Positions 42,072-50,743 of a stretch of 64,000 bases of DNA are shown here, piece after piece (within the stretch, counting starts at the first letter, position 1; each line of letters starts with the position of its first letter). Under the pieces are notes generated by a model, which saw only the letters and a program-made list of their open reading frames with translations, was not told where the DNA came from and did no database searches. This DNA comes from Corallococcus interemptor (GTDB lineage: Bacteria; Myxococcota; Myxococcia; Myxococcales; Myxococcaceae), in contig NZ_RAWM01000018.1 in NCBI RefSeq assembly GCF_003668875.1, forward strand, positions 1 through 64,000, read 5' to 3'. The position numbers and the translations under genes were made by a program.

Positions 42072-42836
42072 TCAAGACGCCGCCCGTCCGCCGATTTCCG
42101 GAAAGCGCTCATAAGCCCGCTTGAGCGTGTCCAAGTGGGTGGGATTGTCCAGATCGAGAGGCTCCTCCGTGAGCTGCACGATCCACCCACCCGTCGCCGT
42201 GCGCCGTGCTCGCGAGAGCAGGTCGGCGTCACGCGACGGGTCGGGAAAGGCGATGGCCCGTGCGGCAGCGGTTGACCAGTAGTTCAGCCATCCCAGGTAA
42301 CCAGGAATCTCGGGCGCGCGGAGTTCCCACGGGAGCTTGAGCGAGGGCAGCCCTTTCGGTGGGAGATGTGGCTCATCCTCCGGGTGGCGAAACTGATCCG
42401 CTACCGTCTCGGCCAATCCCTCCGGATTCACGTGCCCCCAGAACGCGCGAGCGCTGTCCCCTATGTCCTCCAACACCGCGGCCGCCGCCGCGATGCCGGT
42501 TGCGCTCCATGGCATGTCCGCATGGACTTCAAACAGTCCGAGGTTACCAGGTGAACTGCCCGCTGGGCGGGCCCATCCAGAGAGCGTCACGCGACTGCTC
42601 GCACTGCCGCCATCGCAGACGAGCGGAATTCCCGGCCCATCTTTTCTTCCCTGGGCCACCCACTCATCACGTTGCGGCAATGGGACGAGCAGCCCCGCGT
42701 TAGAGATCGTCCACTCCAGGCGCAATCCGGGGAACGCGCGTTCCATTCCATGAACAATGGCCAACGGGCGACTGTCGCCCCTGGTCGTCGCAGGGGCGTA
42801 GGCGATAAGGCTCAGGGACTCTGGCGTGGCTGTCAT
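42072..42836 (-). CDS. DUF5953-type immunity protein
   Basis: A 254-residue protein resembling the myxobacterial DUF5953 family: SLSLIAYAPATTRGDSRPLAI, then IVHGMERAFPGLRLEWTIS, and YLGWLNYWSTAAARAIAFPD in the second half. Members are usually encoded just after DUF6310-type toxin genes and are taken to be their cognate immunity proteins. Here the toxin stop and this ATG are separated by a single base (TGAAATG), strong translational coupling. No signal peptide is present, so it would act in the cytoplasm against the internalised nuclease. The family assignment is from memory and should be checked. Confidence 0.7.
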   Translation of the reverse strand: MTATPESLSLIAYAPATTRGDSRPLAIVHGMERAFPGLRLEWTISNAGLLVPLPQRDEWVAQGRKDGPGIPLVCDGGSASSRVTLSGWARPAGSSPGNLGLFEVHADMPWSATGIAAAAAVLEDIGDSARAFWGHVNPEGLAETVADQFRHPEDEPHLPPKGLPSLKLPWELRAPEIPGYLGWLNYWSTAAARAIAFPDPSRDADLLSRARRTATGGWIVQLTEEPLDLDNPTHLDTLKRAYERFPEIGGRAAS

Positions 42837-42837
42837 T

Positions 42838-43752
42838 TCAACACCAATTCATGACGACAACTCTGAGGGCGCTGTCTCGTTTGAGCAGGGCAGCTTTGTG
42901 CGCGGCACTGCGCACTGCGACCTTGAAGTCGAATCCGCAGGCCCTTGCGAGTTCGCGCTCGCTCTGCATCTTCGGCACCTGATCGTCGAGCACGATTCTG
43001 CGAAGGTCGGGCGGGTACGTATCAAAATTGTCGGTCTTGACCTCCCACAGCGAACGCGTAGCGAGTACCAGTCCGTCAAAGTTCTTCCCATTGACGAGCA
43101 CATCCCAGCCAGGGAAGCTGTTGTTTGGAATGCTGTCCGCACAGTCGTTGTGTGGGTCATTGCCGCCCAGGTGTCGCACAGGGACTGGCCTGCACTCCGG
43201 GCGGCGCTCTCGCTCAAGTGAGTCGGGCGGTGCCGGCGGAAGCCAGTCCTGCCCCGCGGGTTCGGGCTTCTGTCTGGGAGGGCGCTGCGCTTCAGCCTCC
43301 CGGGACGCCACCCTCGTATCTCGCGAGGCCCCTGCTTCCTCCGGGTAGGGATGTCGTAGCTCATACGCATCCAGCTCTTCCTTGATGGCAGCGGCTACCA
43401 CCACGACGCCAAGGACGATCACGGCGCCCACGACGATCTCAGGAGCCGCCAGGACACAGAAGCCGAGCCCCACGGCAGCGGCGCCAGCGGAGGCGACCGC
43501 GCAACGTCCCGTGGTGTCGTGAAACTCGACCCGGTCATGGTCGAGTTTCGGATAACACCTCTCAACTAGCACGGGCCAAGCCTGGGAGGCCTCGCGGACC
43601 ACGCAATGGCCCCCGTCAGTCCAGGGCAATTTCGCCGCTCGCTGAAGGTTGGCGAGCCTTGGGCTCCGCCTTCCCCGCGCATGGGAAGGCGGAGTCGACG
43701 AAGCGCAGGCCGAGAGGAAAAGGAGGAGTGCGATGCACGCGCGGAAACGCAT
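42838..43752 (-). CDS. lipoprotein nuclease toxin, SitA-like (DUF6310-type C-terminus)
   Basis: A 304-residue lipoprotein: MRFRACIALLLFLSAC gives lipobox LSAC at Cys16. A hydrophobic stretch (about 84-124, CAVASAGAAAVGLGFCVL to VVVVAAAIKEEL) follows, then a Pro/Arg-rich linker. The C-terminal domain has a PD-(D/E)xK-like core: Asp226 in KNFDGL and Glu237-Val-Lys239 in LWEVKTDN. The context HNDCADSIPNNSFPGWDV fits the DUF6310 end. In Myxococcus, SitA toxins are lipoproteins passed between cells by TraAB outer-membrane exchange, with a downstream immunity gene. The ATG at 43752 has AAAGG 8 nt upstream. The assignment to SitA is inference from layout. Confidence 0.7.
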   Translation of the reverse strand: MRFRACIALLLFLSACASSTPPSHARGRRSPRLANLQRAAKLPWTDGGHCVVREASQAWPVLVERCYPKLDHDRVEFHDTTGRCAVASAGAAAVGLGFCVLAAPEIVVGAVIVLGVVVVAAAIKEELDAYELRHPYPEEAGASRDTRVASREAEAQRPPRQKPEPAGQDWLPPAPPDSLERERRPECRPVPVRHLGGNDPHNDCADSIPNNSFPGWDVLVNGKNFDGLVLATRSLWEVKTDNFDTYPPDLRRIVLDDQVPKMQSERELARACGFDFKVAVRSAAHKAALLKRDSALRVVVMNWC

Positions 43753-43802
43753 GACCACGACCTTTCAATCAGCCCAGGAGGCCGCAGGGCAGGGTGGACC
43801 GC

Positions 43803-45323
43803 TCAGACTCCACCGCCTGGTCTTGAGTGGCCCCCAGTTCCTCCGATACGCGAGAGGTCCGTCTGGATGGCTTCGAATTGCTCTAGTGCCGCACGCAGGT
43901 CGTCCACGATTTCTCCGGCGATGACATCCGGAGCAGGCAGGTTCGCGGAGTCCTCCAGCGACTCATCCTTGAGCCAGAAGATGTCCAGGCTCACCTTGTC
44001 CCGCTGGAGCAACTCCTCGTAGCTATATGAACGCCAGCGCCCCTCTGGAGACTTCTTCTCGGACCAGGTGGCCTTGCGCTGGTGCCGGTTCTCTGGCTGG
44101 TAGCAGGCAACGAACTCGTCCAGATCCGCTCGTTTCAGCGGGTTCGTCTTCAGCGTGAAATGCTTGTTTGTGCGCAGGTCGTAGACCCAGAGCTTCTCGG
44201 TCCACGGCTTCTCCCGGCCCGGCTTCTTCTCGAAGAAGAGCACGTTCGCCTTCACTCCCTGCGCGTAGAAGATGCCCGTCGGCAACCGCAGCAGGGTGTG
44301 CACGTCGCACTCGTGAAGCAGCTTGCGGCGGATCGTCTCTCCTGCTCCACCTTCGAAGAGCACGTTGTCGGGGACCACCACCGCCGCGCGCCCGTTCACC
44401 TCAAGCAGCGTCTTGATGTGCTGCACGAAGTTGAGCTGCTTGTTGCTTGTGGAGGCCCAGAAATCGTCTCGCACGACGGTGAGGGCCTCCTTCTCCTGCT
44501 CGCCCTCCTCGTTGATGACGGTGACGGAGGACTTGCGGCCGAAGGGTGGATTGGAGAGCGCGATCTTCCACCGCTTGCCCGGGTCGCTGCGGATGGCGTC
44601 ATCCACGACGACAATCGGAGTCTCATCCCCACCAACGCCGTGGAGCAGCAGGTTCATCGTGCACAGGCGGGCGGGCGTATCGGCGATTTCCCACCCTCGA
44701 AGCGCCTCCAGCTTGAGGTGCTTTTTCTGATCCTTGTCGAGCTTGTTGTTGTTGGCGATGTAGTCATGGGCTGCGAGCAGGAAGCCTCCGGTGCCCACTG
44801 CTGGGTCAATGATGGTCTCCCCTGGCTTGGGCTGCACCACGTCCACGATGGCGCGGATCAATGCTCGTGGGGTGAAGTACTGCCCGGCGCCGGACTGGGA
44901 GGCCGTCTTCTCCAGAAGGCCCTCGTAGGCGTCACCCTTTACGTCGGCGTCGAGGCTCGACCACTGCTCGCGGTCCAGCAGGTCCACGATGAGGCGGCGC
45001 AGCTTGGCAGGGTCCTGGATCTTGTTCTGGGCCTTGCGGAAGACGAGTCCCAGAGTTCCTTTTGACTTGCCTAGCGTTTCCAGTAGGCGGCGGTAGTGGT
45101 TTTCAAGCGCGTCGCCTTCCTTGCTCATAAGGCTAGGCCAAGCAAAGGCACTTGGTACGGGAGAGGGACGGTTCCACGGAGCCTGGGTCTGCTCATGGGC
45201 CATTTTAAGAAAGAGCAGAAATGTAAGCTGCTCAATGTAGTCGCCGTACGAGAGTCCATCGTCTCGAAGGACATCGCAATAGTTCCAGAGCTTCTGGACA
45301 ATCTGGGCCGAGTGGTTGCTCAT
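43803..45323 (-). CDS. hsdM: type I restriction-modification methyltransferase subunit
   Basis: A 506-residue adenine-N6 methyltransferase. The N-terminal HsdM helical domain (MSNHSAQIVQKLWNYCDVLR onward) precedes the SAM-binding motif I DPAVGTGGFLL, then the catalytic NPPF in IALSNPPFGRK. It methylates the host target and with HsdS forms the specificity complex. It is the last gene of an R-S-M operon and overlaps hsdS by 4 bp. Its start at 45323 fits family N-termini. It is bordered downstream by the SitA-like toxin gene. Confidence 0.95.
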   Translation of the reverse strand: MSNHSAQIVQKLWNYCDVLRDDGLSYGDYIEQLTFLLFLKMAHEQTQAPWNRPSPVPSAFAWPSLMSKEGDALENHYRRLLETLGKSKGTLGLVFRKAQNKIQDPAKLRRLIVDLLDREQWSSLDADVKGDAYEGLLEKTASQSGAGQYFTPRALIRAIVDVVQPKPGETIIDPAVGTGGFLLAAHDYIANNNKLDKDQKKHLKLEALRGWEIADTPARLCTMNLLLHGVGGDETPIVVVDDAIRSDPGKRWKIALSNPPFGRKSSVTVINEEGEQEKEALTVVRDDFWASTSNKQLNFVQHIKTLLEVNGRAAVVVPDNVLFEGGAGETIRRKLLHECDVHTLLRLPTGIFYAQGVKANVLFFEKKPGREKPWTEKLWVYDLRTNKHFTLKTNPLKRADLDEFVACYQPENRHQRKATWSEKKSPEGRWRSYSYEELLQRDKVSLDIFWLKDESLEDSANLPAPDVIAGEIVDDLRAALEQFEAIQTDLSRIGGTGGHSRPGGGV

Positions 45324-46894
45324 CGGGCGGCCTTCATTTTCGGGGCGGTGATGATTTTCTGGGACTGGTCTTGCTTTGGCGTAGTTTTGCTTTTCATGTT
45401 GGCAGAGGTGCGCGCCAGAGGATCTATGGCTGGCTCATCTGTTCGCACTTGCGACACAAGATTGCCTGCGAATGCTTGGCGTAGCACTGTCTGTCGCAGT
45501 TGATTTGCGCGAGACACGTTTGTCTGAATAGACATGTTTCCTGATTTCGCTAGTGACATGCGGCTTTCTGCTTCCGCCATAATTCGCCGCTGCTCCTTTA
45601 GTGGGGGCAGCGCAATGACTAGTTCGCGAAGTTGTTCTAGGTTGAGGCCGGGCTTTCCAGCGCCATATGCACAATTCTCCAGGTAGCGCCGCCCGTTCGC
45701 TGGAGAAACAACCCAGGCGAAGAGAAATGCGCTAGTGTTAGTGTCTACGGGGCGTGCGAGTCCGACATGCTGGCTAACATACGCCTCTGGAATTGAGTTC
45801 GGAACCAGGGCTGACTTCGTGACATTTGCTCCAGTGATTGTGATAAGGAGATCACCACTGGCGACGCGGGTTCGTATGCCTTCCGCATTTGCGGGCGGGC
45901 TGACGCTAGCAACCGCATCCAGTTGGAGCATGTCTTTCTTGATGTCCTGTGCTCGGATGAAAAGGGGACCAGAATCTGAGTAGTGTTCCGCCCAGCCCCG
46001 CGAACCACTCGTCACGAAGGTGGTCAGTTGGTCAAGGCTTGCCCAAACCCATCCTTCGGGGAGATTAAAGAGCCCATTCGTCGAGGGCATTAAGGGCTCT
46101 GCGTATCTTTCTTTCCATTTATCGTTCTTGGGAGGCTTCCCAGTTGCTTTCATCTTCGCGAGTTGGTCGCTCTCCCAGTGAGCGCGCCGTTCTTTGAGGA
46201 TTCGCGCGAGGAGCTTGTCAGCGGGCTCGTAGTCGCGGTTTTCGCGACGGGCGAGTTCGGCCTCGGTTGGAACGAGGTGCCCTTCACACGCGGCCTTCAG
46301 GACAGAGGCCTGGTAGCGCCTCAGTTGAAGCTGCACTCGCCTGAGGGCCTCGACTCCGGCTTCAATCCGGGCGAACTGCTTCTCCAATTCGGCAACGATT
46401 CGGTGCTGCTCTTGAAGTGGAGCTATAGGCACTTGCGCGGATTGCATGAATTCTTTCCGCACACGGAGGAGCCCTGCAGCTCCCTGCATCGCTGCTCGAG
46501 CGTCTCGCCGGAAAGACGACTGTAGAACGAAGTGCATGAGATATTTGGGATCCACCTCGCCCTTGCTGCGTAGCACGAAGAACTCAGTCGACCCTGCGCC
46601 ACGCCCACCTTTGAGTTGAGTAGCAATCGCTACCTTCCCATTCTCCATGCAGGGTGTGACTTTGGCGAAGAGGACGTCGCCTTCTTGAAATAGCGTGTAT
46701 CCCTTTTTAACCTCCGACCATGGGCGATGAGTGTTCGGCTGCATCCGCCCCGATTCTTCCTCTACCGCAGCCATCGGGACAAATGACACCAAGTCATGGT
46801 CTTGCGGAGGCTCCGAGAAGGAGTTGGGGTTGATGTCTGCGATTTCGGAGAGCGGCGCGCGTGACCACCCTGCCGGTAGTTTTTCGTGAGTCAT
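45320..46894 (-). CDS. hsdS: type I restriction-modification specificity subunit
   Basis: A 524-residue HsdS. Two target-recognition domains of about 150 residues are visible, starting LPAGWSRAPLSEIADINP and LPEGWVWASLDQLTTFV. Each is followed by a conserved helical spacer (PLQEQHRIVAELEKQFARI and PPLKEQRRIMAEAESRM). Together they read a bipartite DNA target. The coding sequence is markedly AT-richer than hsdR and hsdM, typical of exchanged specificity genes. It overlaps hsdR and hsdM by 4 bp each. The C-terminus is a Lys/Thr-rich tail. The DNA target cannot be predicted. Confidence 0.93.
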   Translation of the reverse strand: MTHEKLPAGWSRAPLSEIADINPNSFSEPPQDHDLVSFVPMAAVEEESGRMQPNTHRPWSEVKKGYTLFQEGDVLFAKVTPCMENGKVAIATQLKGGRGAGSTEFFVLRSKGEVDPKYLMHFVLQSSFRRDARAAMQGAAGLLRVRKEFMQSAQVPIAPLQEQHRIVAELEKQFARIEAGVEALRRVQLQLRRYQASVLKAACEGHLVPTEAELARRENRDYEPADKLLARILKERRAHWESDQLAKMKATGKPPKNDKWKERYAEPLMPSTNGLFNLPEGWVWASLDQLTTFVTSGSRGWAEHYSDSGPLFIRAQDIKKDMLQLDAVASVSPPANAEGIRTRVASGDLLITITGANVTKSALVPNSIPEAYVSQHVGLARPVDTNTSAFLFAWVVSPANGRRYLENCAYGAGKPGLNLEQLRELVIALPPLKEQRRIMAEAESRMSLAKSGNMSIQTNVSRANQLRQTVLRQAFAGNLVSQVRTDEPAIDPLARTSANMKSKTTPKQDQSQKIITAPKMKAAR

Positions 46895-49797
46895 GCCACC
46901 AATACCTCATTCAACTCTTCAATCAGTTCATCGAGCTTGCCCGCAAACACTTGGTGGACCCGACCGAGTCCTCCCTTTTGGTTGAAGGGCACGTCCTCAA
47001 AGTCGTCTCTATCAATCCTGAAGCTCGCGGCGACGTGGTCCTTGATGAGCACCAGCCACTGCCGTTGCTCGGCCGAGAACTTCCGTCCCCGGTTCTCCTG
47101 CTGGGCCAGCCAGTTCTGGAACCGTTCTTCCACCTGCTCCGTGAAGGGCACCAGTTGCCGGTCCTTGTGGAGCGCGAAGCGCACTAGCGACACGATGTCC
47201 GTGAGGAGCCGCTTGCCACCAGCGCCGCGCACCTTGGCTTTATCGAGCGTCTCATACGCCCGCCAGAGCGCTTCCGGCGTCCACGTCCGGGGTGGAGCCT
47301 TGATGTCTTCCGCCAGCGCCTTGATGTCCTTGAACGTGAGCCGCTTCGCGAACGGCTGTGAGTACAGCACCTGGATGGCCAGGATCTCGTCCTTGTGCTC
47401 TTCGATGTACTGCTCGAAAGACTGCACCAGTCCGCGCGCCTTCTCCGTCGCGGCGGCGTCGAAGCCCGCCCCGAGCACTGCGTCTACGCTGAGTGTGTCG
47501 ATGGTTTGCTCGAAGGTGCGCTTGATGAAAGCGAGCTCGTTTCGCAAGTCCGGATTTGCCGCCAGTGGGCTCACCGCCGTCCGGATCGCCGCCTCCGCAG
47601 CCCGCGAGATCTGCGCCGCTGTCGGCTCCTCTCCGGGGAGCAGCTTGTTTGCCACTCGCGCTGCTTCGACATGCCGGTCCGGGTCGAGCGCCTCCACCAT
47701 CCCGCCCACAAGCGCCTCCAGGGACTTGCCATGGGCCAACCTCGTGAGCCGCTCCTTCTCAGGCTTGCCGATCCGCTGATTCATCCGAGCTAGACGGCTG
47801 GCTAGCGAGGAGACGACATCCCGGTCCGTGCCGCCTGCCGCTACGACCTGAAGCAGCTTCTCGAAGGCCACGGCGGGGTTTTTCTCGAGCGGGCGGGTAT
47901 CGACAAGGTCGCCCTCGCACATGCCCACGCAGTCCACGAGGATGAAGTGCGTCTTGGCGGGGGCGTCGGGAGTCACCGTCTGGAGGTCGCTCGAGTTGAT
48001 GACGCGGACTCCGCGCCCCTTCATCTGCTCGAAGAAGTTACGGCTCTTCACCGTCCGCATGAACATCACGATTTCCAGCGGCTTGATGTCCGTGCCGGTG
48101 GCGACCATGTCCACCGTCACGGCGATGCGCGGGTAAAACGAGTTGCGGAACGAGGACAGCAGGTCCTCGGGCTTGATGCCGGTGGTCTTGTAGGTGACTT
48201 CTTCGACTTCCTTGCCGTCAGCCCCCCGCTTCGTCGTCACGAGGCGCGCGGTGCCAGAGCGGTAGGTAATCTTCTCGCAGAATGCGTTGCCCTTGCCGAA
48301 CTCCTCCCGGAGGACACGGACGATGTCGTCCGCATGCGAGTCGTCCTTGGCGAAGATGAGCGTCTTGGGGACTTCCTTGCGGCCGGGAAAGATCTCCGTG
48401 AAGAGCCGGTCCTTGAAGGTGCGGATGACGGTGCGGATCTGATCCATCGCCACCACGTCTCGGTCGAGCTGCTTTGCGGAGTAGGTCAGGTCGTCATCGA
48501 GCTTCTGCCAACGGACGGCCCGCGACTCACGGTCCCGCTTGTCCACGAAAAGGCCCGCCTCCACTTTCGAGCCGCTCTCGGTGATGCGGGTGCGGATGCG
48601 ATACACGTCGAAGGGCACGTTCACGCTGTCGGCGACCGCAGCTTCGTGGCCGTACTCCATGACAAGGTTCTGATGGAAGAATCCGAGCGTCTGCTTGGAA
48701 GGAGTCGCCGTCAGTCCGACCAGCGACGCGTCGAAGTACTCCAGCACCTGCCGCCACAGGTTGTAGATGGAGCGGTGGGCTTCATCGGTCCACAGGAAGT
48801 CGAAGAACTCGACGGGAATGTTCGGGTTGTAGGGGACCGGGATGGGCTGGGGGCTCAGGTCCGTGAGCGTGGCGAATGCGGAGAGCTCTTCGTCGTCATC
48901 CTTCAGCTCCTTGCCCGAGAGCATCGAGTAGACGCGCTGGATGGTCGCGATGCAGACCTTGGCCACCGGATCGAGCTTGTTCGAGGTGAGGTGCTGGACG
49001 TTGTACAGCTCATGGAACTTCCGTCCGTCGTCGGGGGTGACGTACTGCTGGAACTCCTTCAGCGTTTGTCGGCCAAGGTTGGCCCGATCCACGAGGAAGA
49101 GGACTCTCTTGGCGCCGCCAAACTTGATGAGCCGGTAGATGGAGCTGACCGCCGTGAAGGTCTTCCCGGAGCCGGTGGCCATCTGGATGAGGGCCCGCGG
49201 CTTGCCTGCGTACAGGGAGGCTTCGAGGTTGCGCACAGCCTTGAGCTGGGCGGGCCACAACCCCTTTGGGTCGAGGTCCGGCATCTGGCGGAGGCGTAGC
49301 CGTAACGTCGAAGGGAGGAGACTGCGCGCCGCGGGATGGCCTTTCTCCAGGGGGAGCAGCGGTGGTGGGTTCTGCTCCGGGTCGAGCCACTCCGCCAGTG
49401 TTTCGGGCTTGTGGAAGTGGAAGAGGCGGCGGCTGCGCGGCTCTGGATCCAGGCGATTGGTGAATTGCGTCTCCACGCCCGTGCTTTCATAGAGGAAGGG
49501 CAGTGGAGTGACGTGCGCGGGGAAGAGACGAGGCACGCCGCGCGCGTACTTCTCCGACTGCACCTCGATGCCGCTGAGGGGGGTGCCTTCTTTCTTGGCC
49601 TCGACGACGCCGGCCAGTTTCCCAGCGACATAGAGGGCGTAGTCGGCCGTTCCATGGCCTCGTTCCAAGGGGAACTCGCGGATGGCCACCCCAAGCCCGG
49701 CGGTGACGTTCATCTCCGCGAAGTCCTGGACAAGCCAACCCGCGCTCTGGAGCGCGGCATCGATGTTCTTACGAGCAGCAGCTTCGGGAGTAGCCAT
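46891..49797 (-). CDS. hsdR: type I restriction enzyme endonuclease/translocase subunit
   Basis: A 968-residue HsdR. The N-terminal nuclease shows the D...ExK pattern GTADYALYVAGK then VVEAKKEG. The SF2 motor follows with Walker A QMATGSGKT, DEAHRSIYNL (DEAH box) and later VATGTDIKPLEIVMFMR and QMKGRGVR. The C-terminal helical region contacts HsdM/S. It cuts and translocates unmodified DNA, giving phage defence. The ATG at 49797 gives the conserved start (ATPEAAARKNID); a GTG at 49893 would add 32 residues. It is the first gene of the operon, an uncommon R-S-M order. Confidence 0.94.
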   Translation of the reverse strand: MATPEAAARKNIDAALQSAGWLVQDFAEMNVTAGLGVAIREFPLERGHGTADYALYVAGKLAGVVEAKKEGTPLSGIEVQSEKYARGVPRLFPAHVTPLPFLYESTGVETQFTNRLDPEPRSRRLFHFHKPETLAEWLDPEQNPPPLLPLEKGHPAARSLLPSTLRLRLRQMPDLDPKGLWPAQLKAVRNLEASLYAGKPRALIQMATGSGKTFTAVSSIYRLIKFGGAKRVLFLVDRANLGRQTLKEFQQYVTPDDGRKFHELYNVQHLTSNKLDPVAKVCIATIQRVYSMLSGKELKDDDEELSAFATLTDLSPQPIPVPYNPNIPVEFFDFLWTDEAHRSIYNLWRQVLEYFDASLVGLTATPSKQTLGFFHQNLVMEYGHEAAVADSVNVPFDVYRIRTRITESGSKVEAGLFVDKRDRESRAVRWQKLDDDLTYSAKQLDRDVVAMDQIRTVIRTFKDRLFTEIFPGRKEVPKTLIFAKDDSHADDIVRVLREEFGKGNAFCEKITYRSGTARLVTTKRGADGKEVEEVTYKTTGIKPEDLLSSFRNSFYPRIAVTVDMVATGTDIKPLEIVMFMRTVKSRNFFEQMKGRGVRVINSSDLQTVTPDAPAKTHFILVDCVGMCEGDLVDTRPLEKNPAVAFEKLLQVVAAGGTDRDVVSSLASRLARMNQRIGKPEKERLTRLAHGKSLEALVGGMVEALDPDRHVEAARVANKLLPGEEPTAAQISRAAEAAIRTAVSPLAANPDLRNELAFIKRTFEQTIDTLSVDAVLGAGFDAAATEKARGLVQSFEQYIEEHKDEILAIQVLYSQPFAKRLTFKDIKALAEDIKAPPRTWTPEALWRAYETLDKAKVRGAGGKRLLTDIVSLVRFALHKDRQLVPFTEQVEERFQNWLAQQENRGRKFSAEQRQWLVLIKDHVAASFRIDRDDFEDVPFNQKGGLGRVHQVFAGKLDELIEELNEVLVA

Positions 49798-49921
49798 CGG
49801 GAGCCGATGATTGCTGAAAGCCGCAGTCACGGCGATCCCGAAGTCCTCCCTAGGGAATGCCGCGTCAGGCTTCGAGGTGGGGACTGCGCGCACATCGGGC
49901 GCGTGGGCGGCCGGGCCGGCT

Positions 49922-50743
49922 TCAGGCGCGCAGGCGCGGGCCGATCAGCTTCCAGTACGTCACGGGGAAGACGCGGGCGAGCATCGCCAGCGCCACGGCG
50001 TCCTTACCCACCAGGATGCGCTGCTCGCGGTTCTCCACGCCTTTCACGATGATGTCGCCCGCGACGTCGGCTGGGAGCCGCAGCATCTTCTGGAAGGACT
50101 TGCGACGGCGGGAGACCTCCTCGGCCGTTGCTCCGGTGGGGACCCGGGCGCTCGCGGCGATGGAGGTCGCGACGCCGCCCGGGTGCACCACCGTGACTCC
50201 CACCGTGGTGCCCTCCAGTTCGTGGCGCAGCCCTTCGGAGAAGCCTCGCACGGCGAACTTGCTGGCCGCGTAGGCCACCTGGCCCGGCGGGGCCACCAGG
50301 CCGAAGACGCTGGAGAGGTTCACCAGCCGCGCGTCGTCGCTCTTGCGGAGCAGGGGCAGGAAGGCGCGGCTCAGGCGCACCACGCCCCAGAAGTTGATGT
50401 TGAACAGCCACTCGAAGTCCTCGGCGCTCACCTGTTCGAAGGTGCCTCCGAGCGCCACGCCCGCGTTGTTGAAGAGCAGGTCGACCCCGGGATGCTCCGC
50501 CGTCACCTGCGCCGGGAAGGCCTCCACCGCGTCCTTGTCCGACACGTCGAGCCGGTGCCGGCTGATGCGCACCTCCGGCGCGCGCGCCAGGTCCGCGGTC
50601 TCCGCGAGCCCCGCCTCGTTCACGTCCGCCAGCGCGAGGTGACAGCCCTTGCGCGCCAGGCTGACCGCGATGGCCCGGCCGATGCCGCTCGCCGCGCCCG
50701 TGACGACCGCTGTCCTGCCTTGAAGCCGCATGTGCTCAGCCAC
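49922..50743 (-). CDS. SDR-family oxidoreductase
   Basis: A 273-residue short-chain dehydrogenase. The cofactor motif TGAASGIG is near residue 17 and NNAG follows (LLFNNAGVALGGTF). The catalytic tetrad is Ser in LVNLSSVFGLV and YAASK (Tyr-x-x-x-Lys). The C-terminus is extended by a hydrophobic helix region (LAMLARVFPVTYWKLIGPRL). The GTG at 50743 has GGAGG 6 nt upstream and overlaps the monooxygenase stop by 8 bp; an ATG at 50731 is also possible. It probably reduces or oxidises the monooxygenase substrate or product in the same operon. Confidence 0.9.
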   Translation of the reverse strand: MAEHMRLQGRTAVVTGAASGIGRAIAVSLARKGCHLALADVNEAGLAETADLARAPEVRISRHRLDVSDKDAVEAFPAQVTAEHPGVDLLFNNAGVALGGTFEQVSAEDFEWLFNINFWGVVRLSRAFLPLLRKSDDARLVNLSSVFGLVAPPGQVAYAASKFAVRGFSEGLRHELEGTTVGVTVVHPGGVATSIAASARVPTGATAEEVSRRRKSFQKMLRLPADVAGDIIVKGVENREQRILVGKDAVALAMLARVFPVTYWKLIGPRLRA

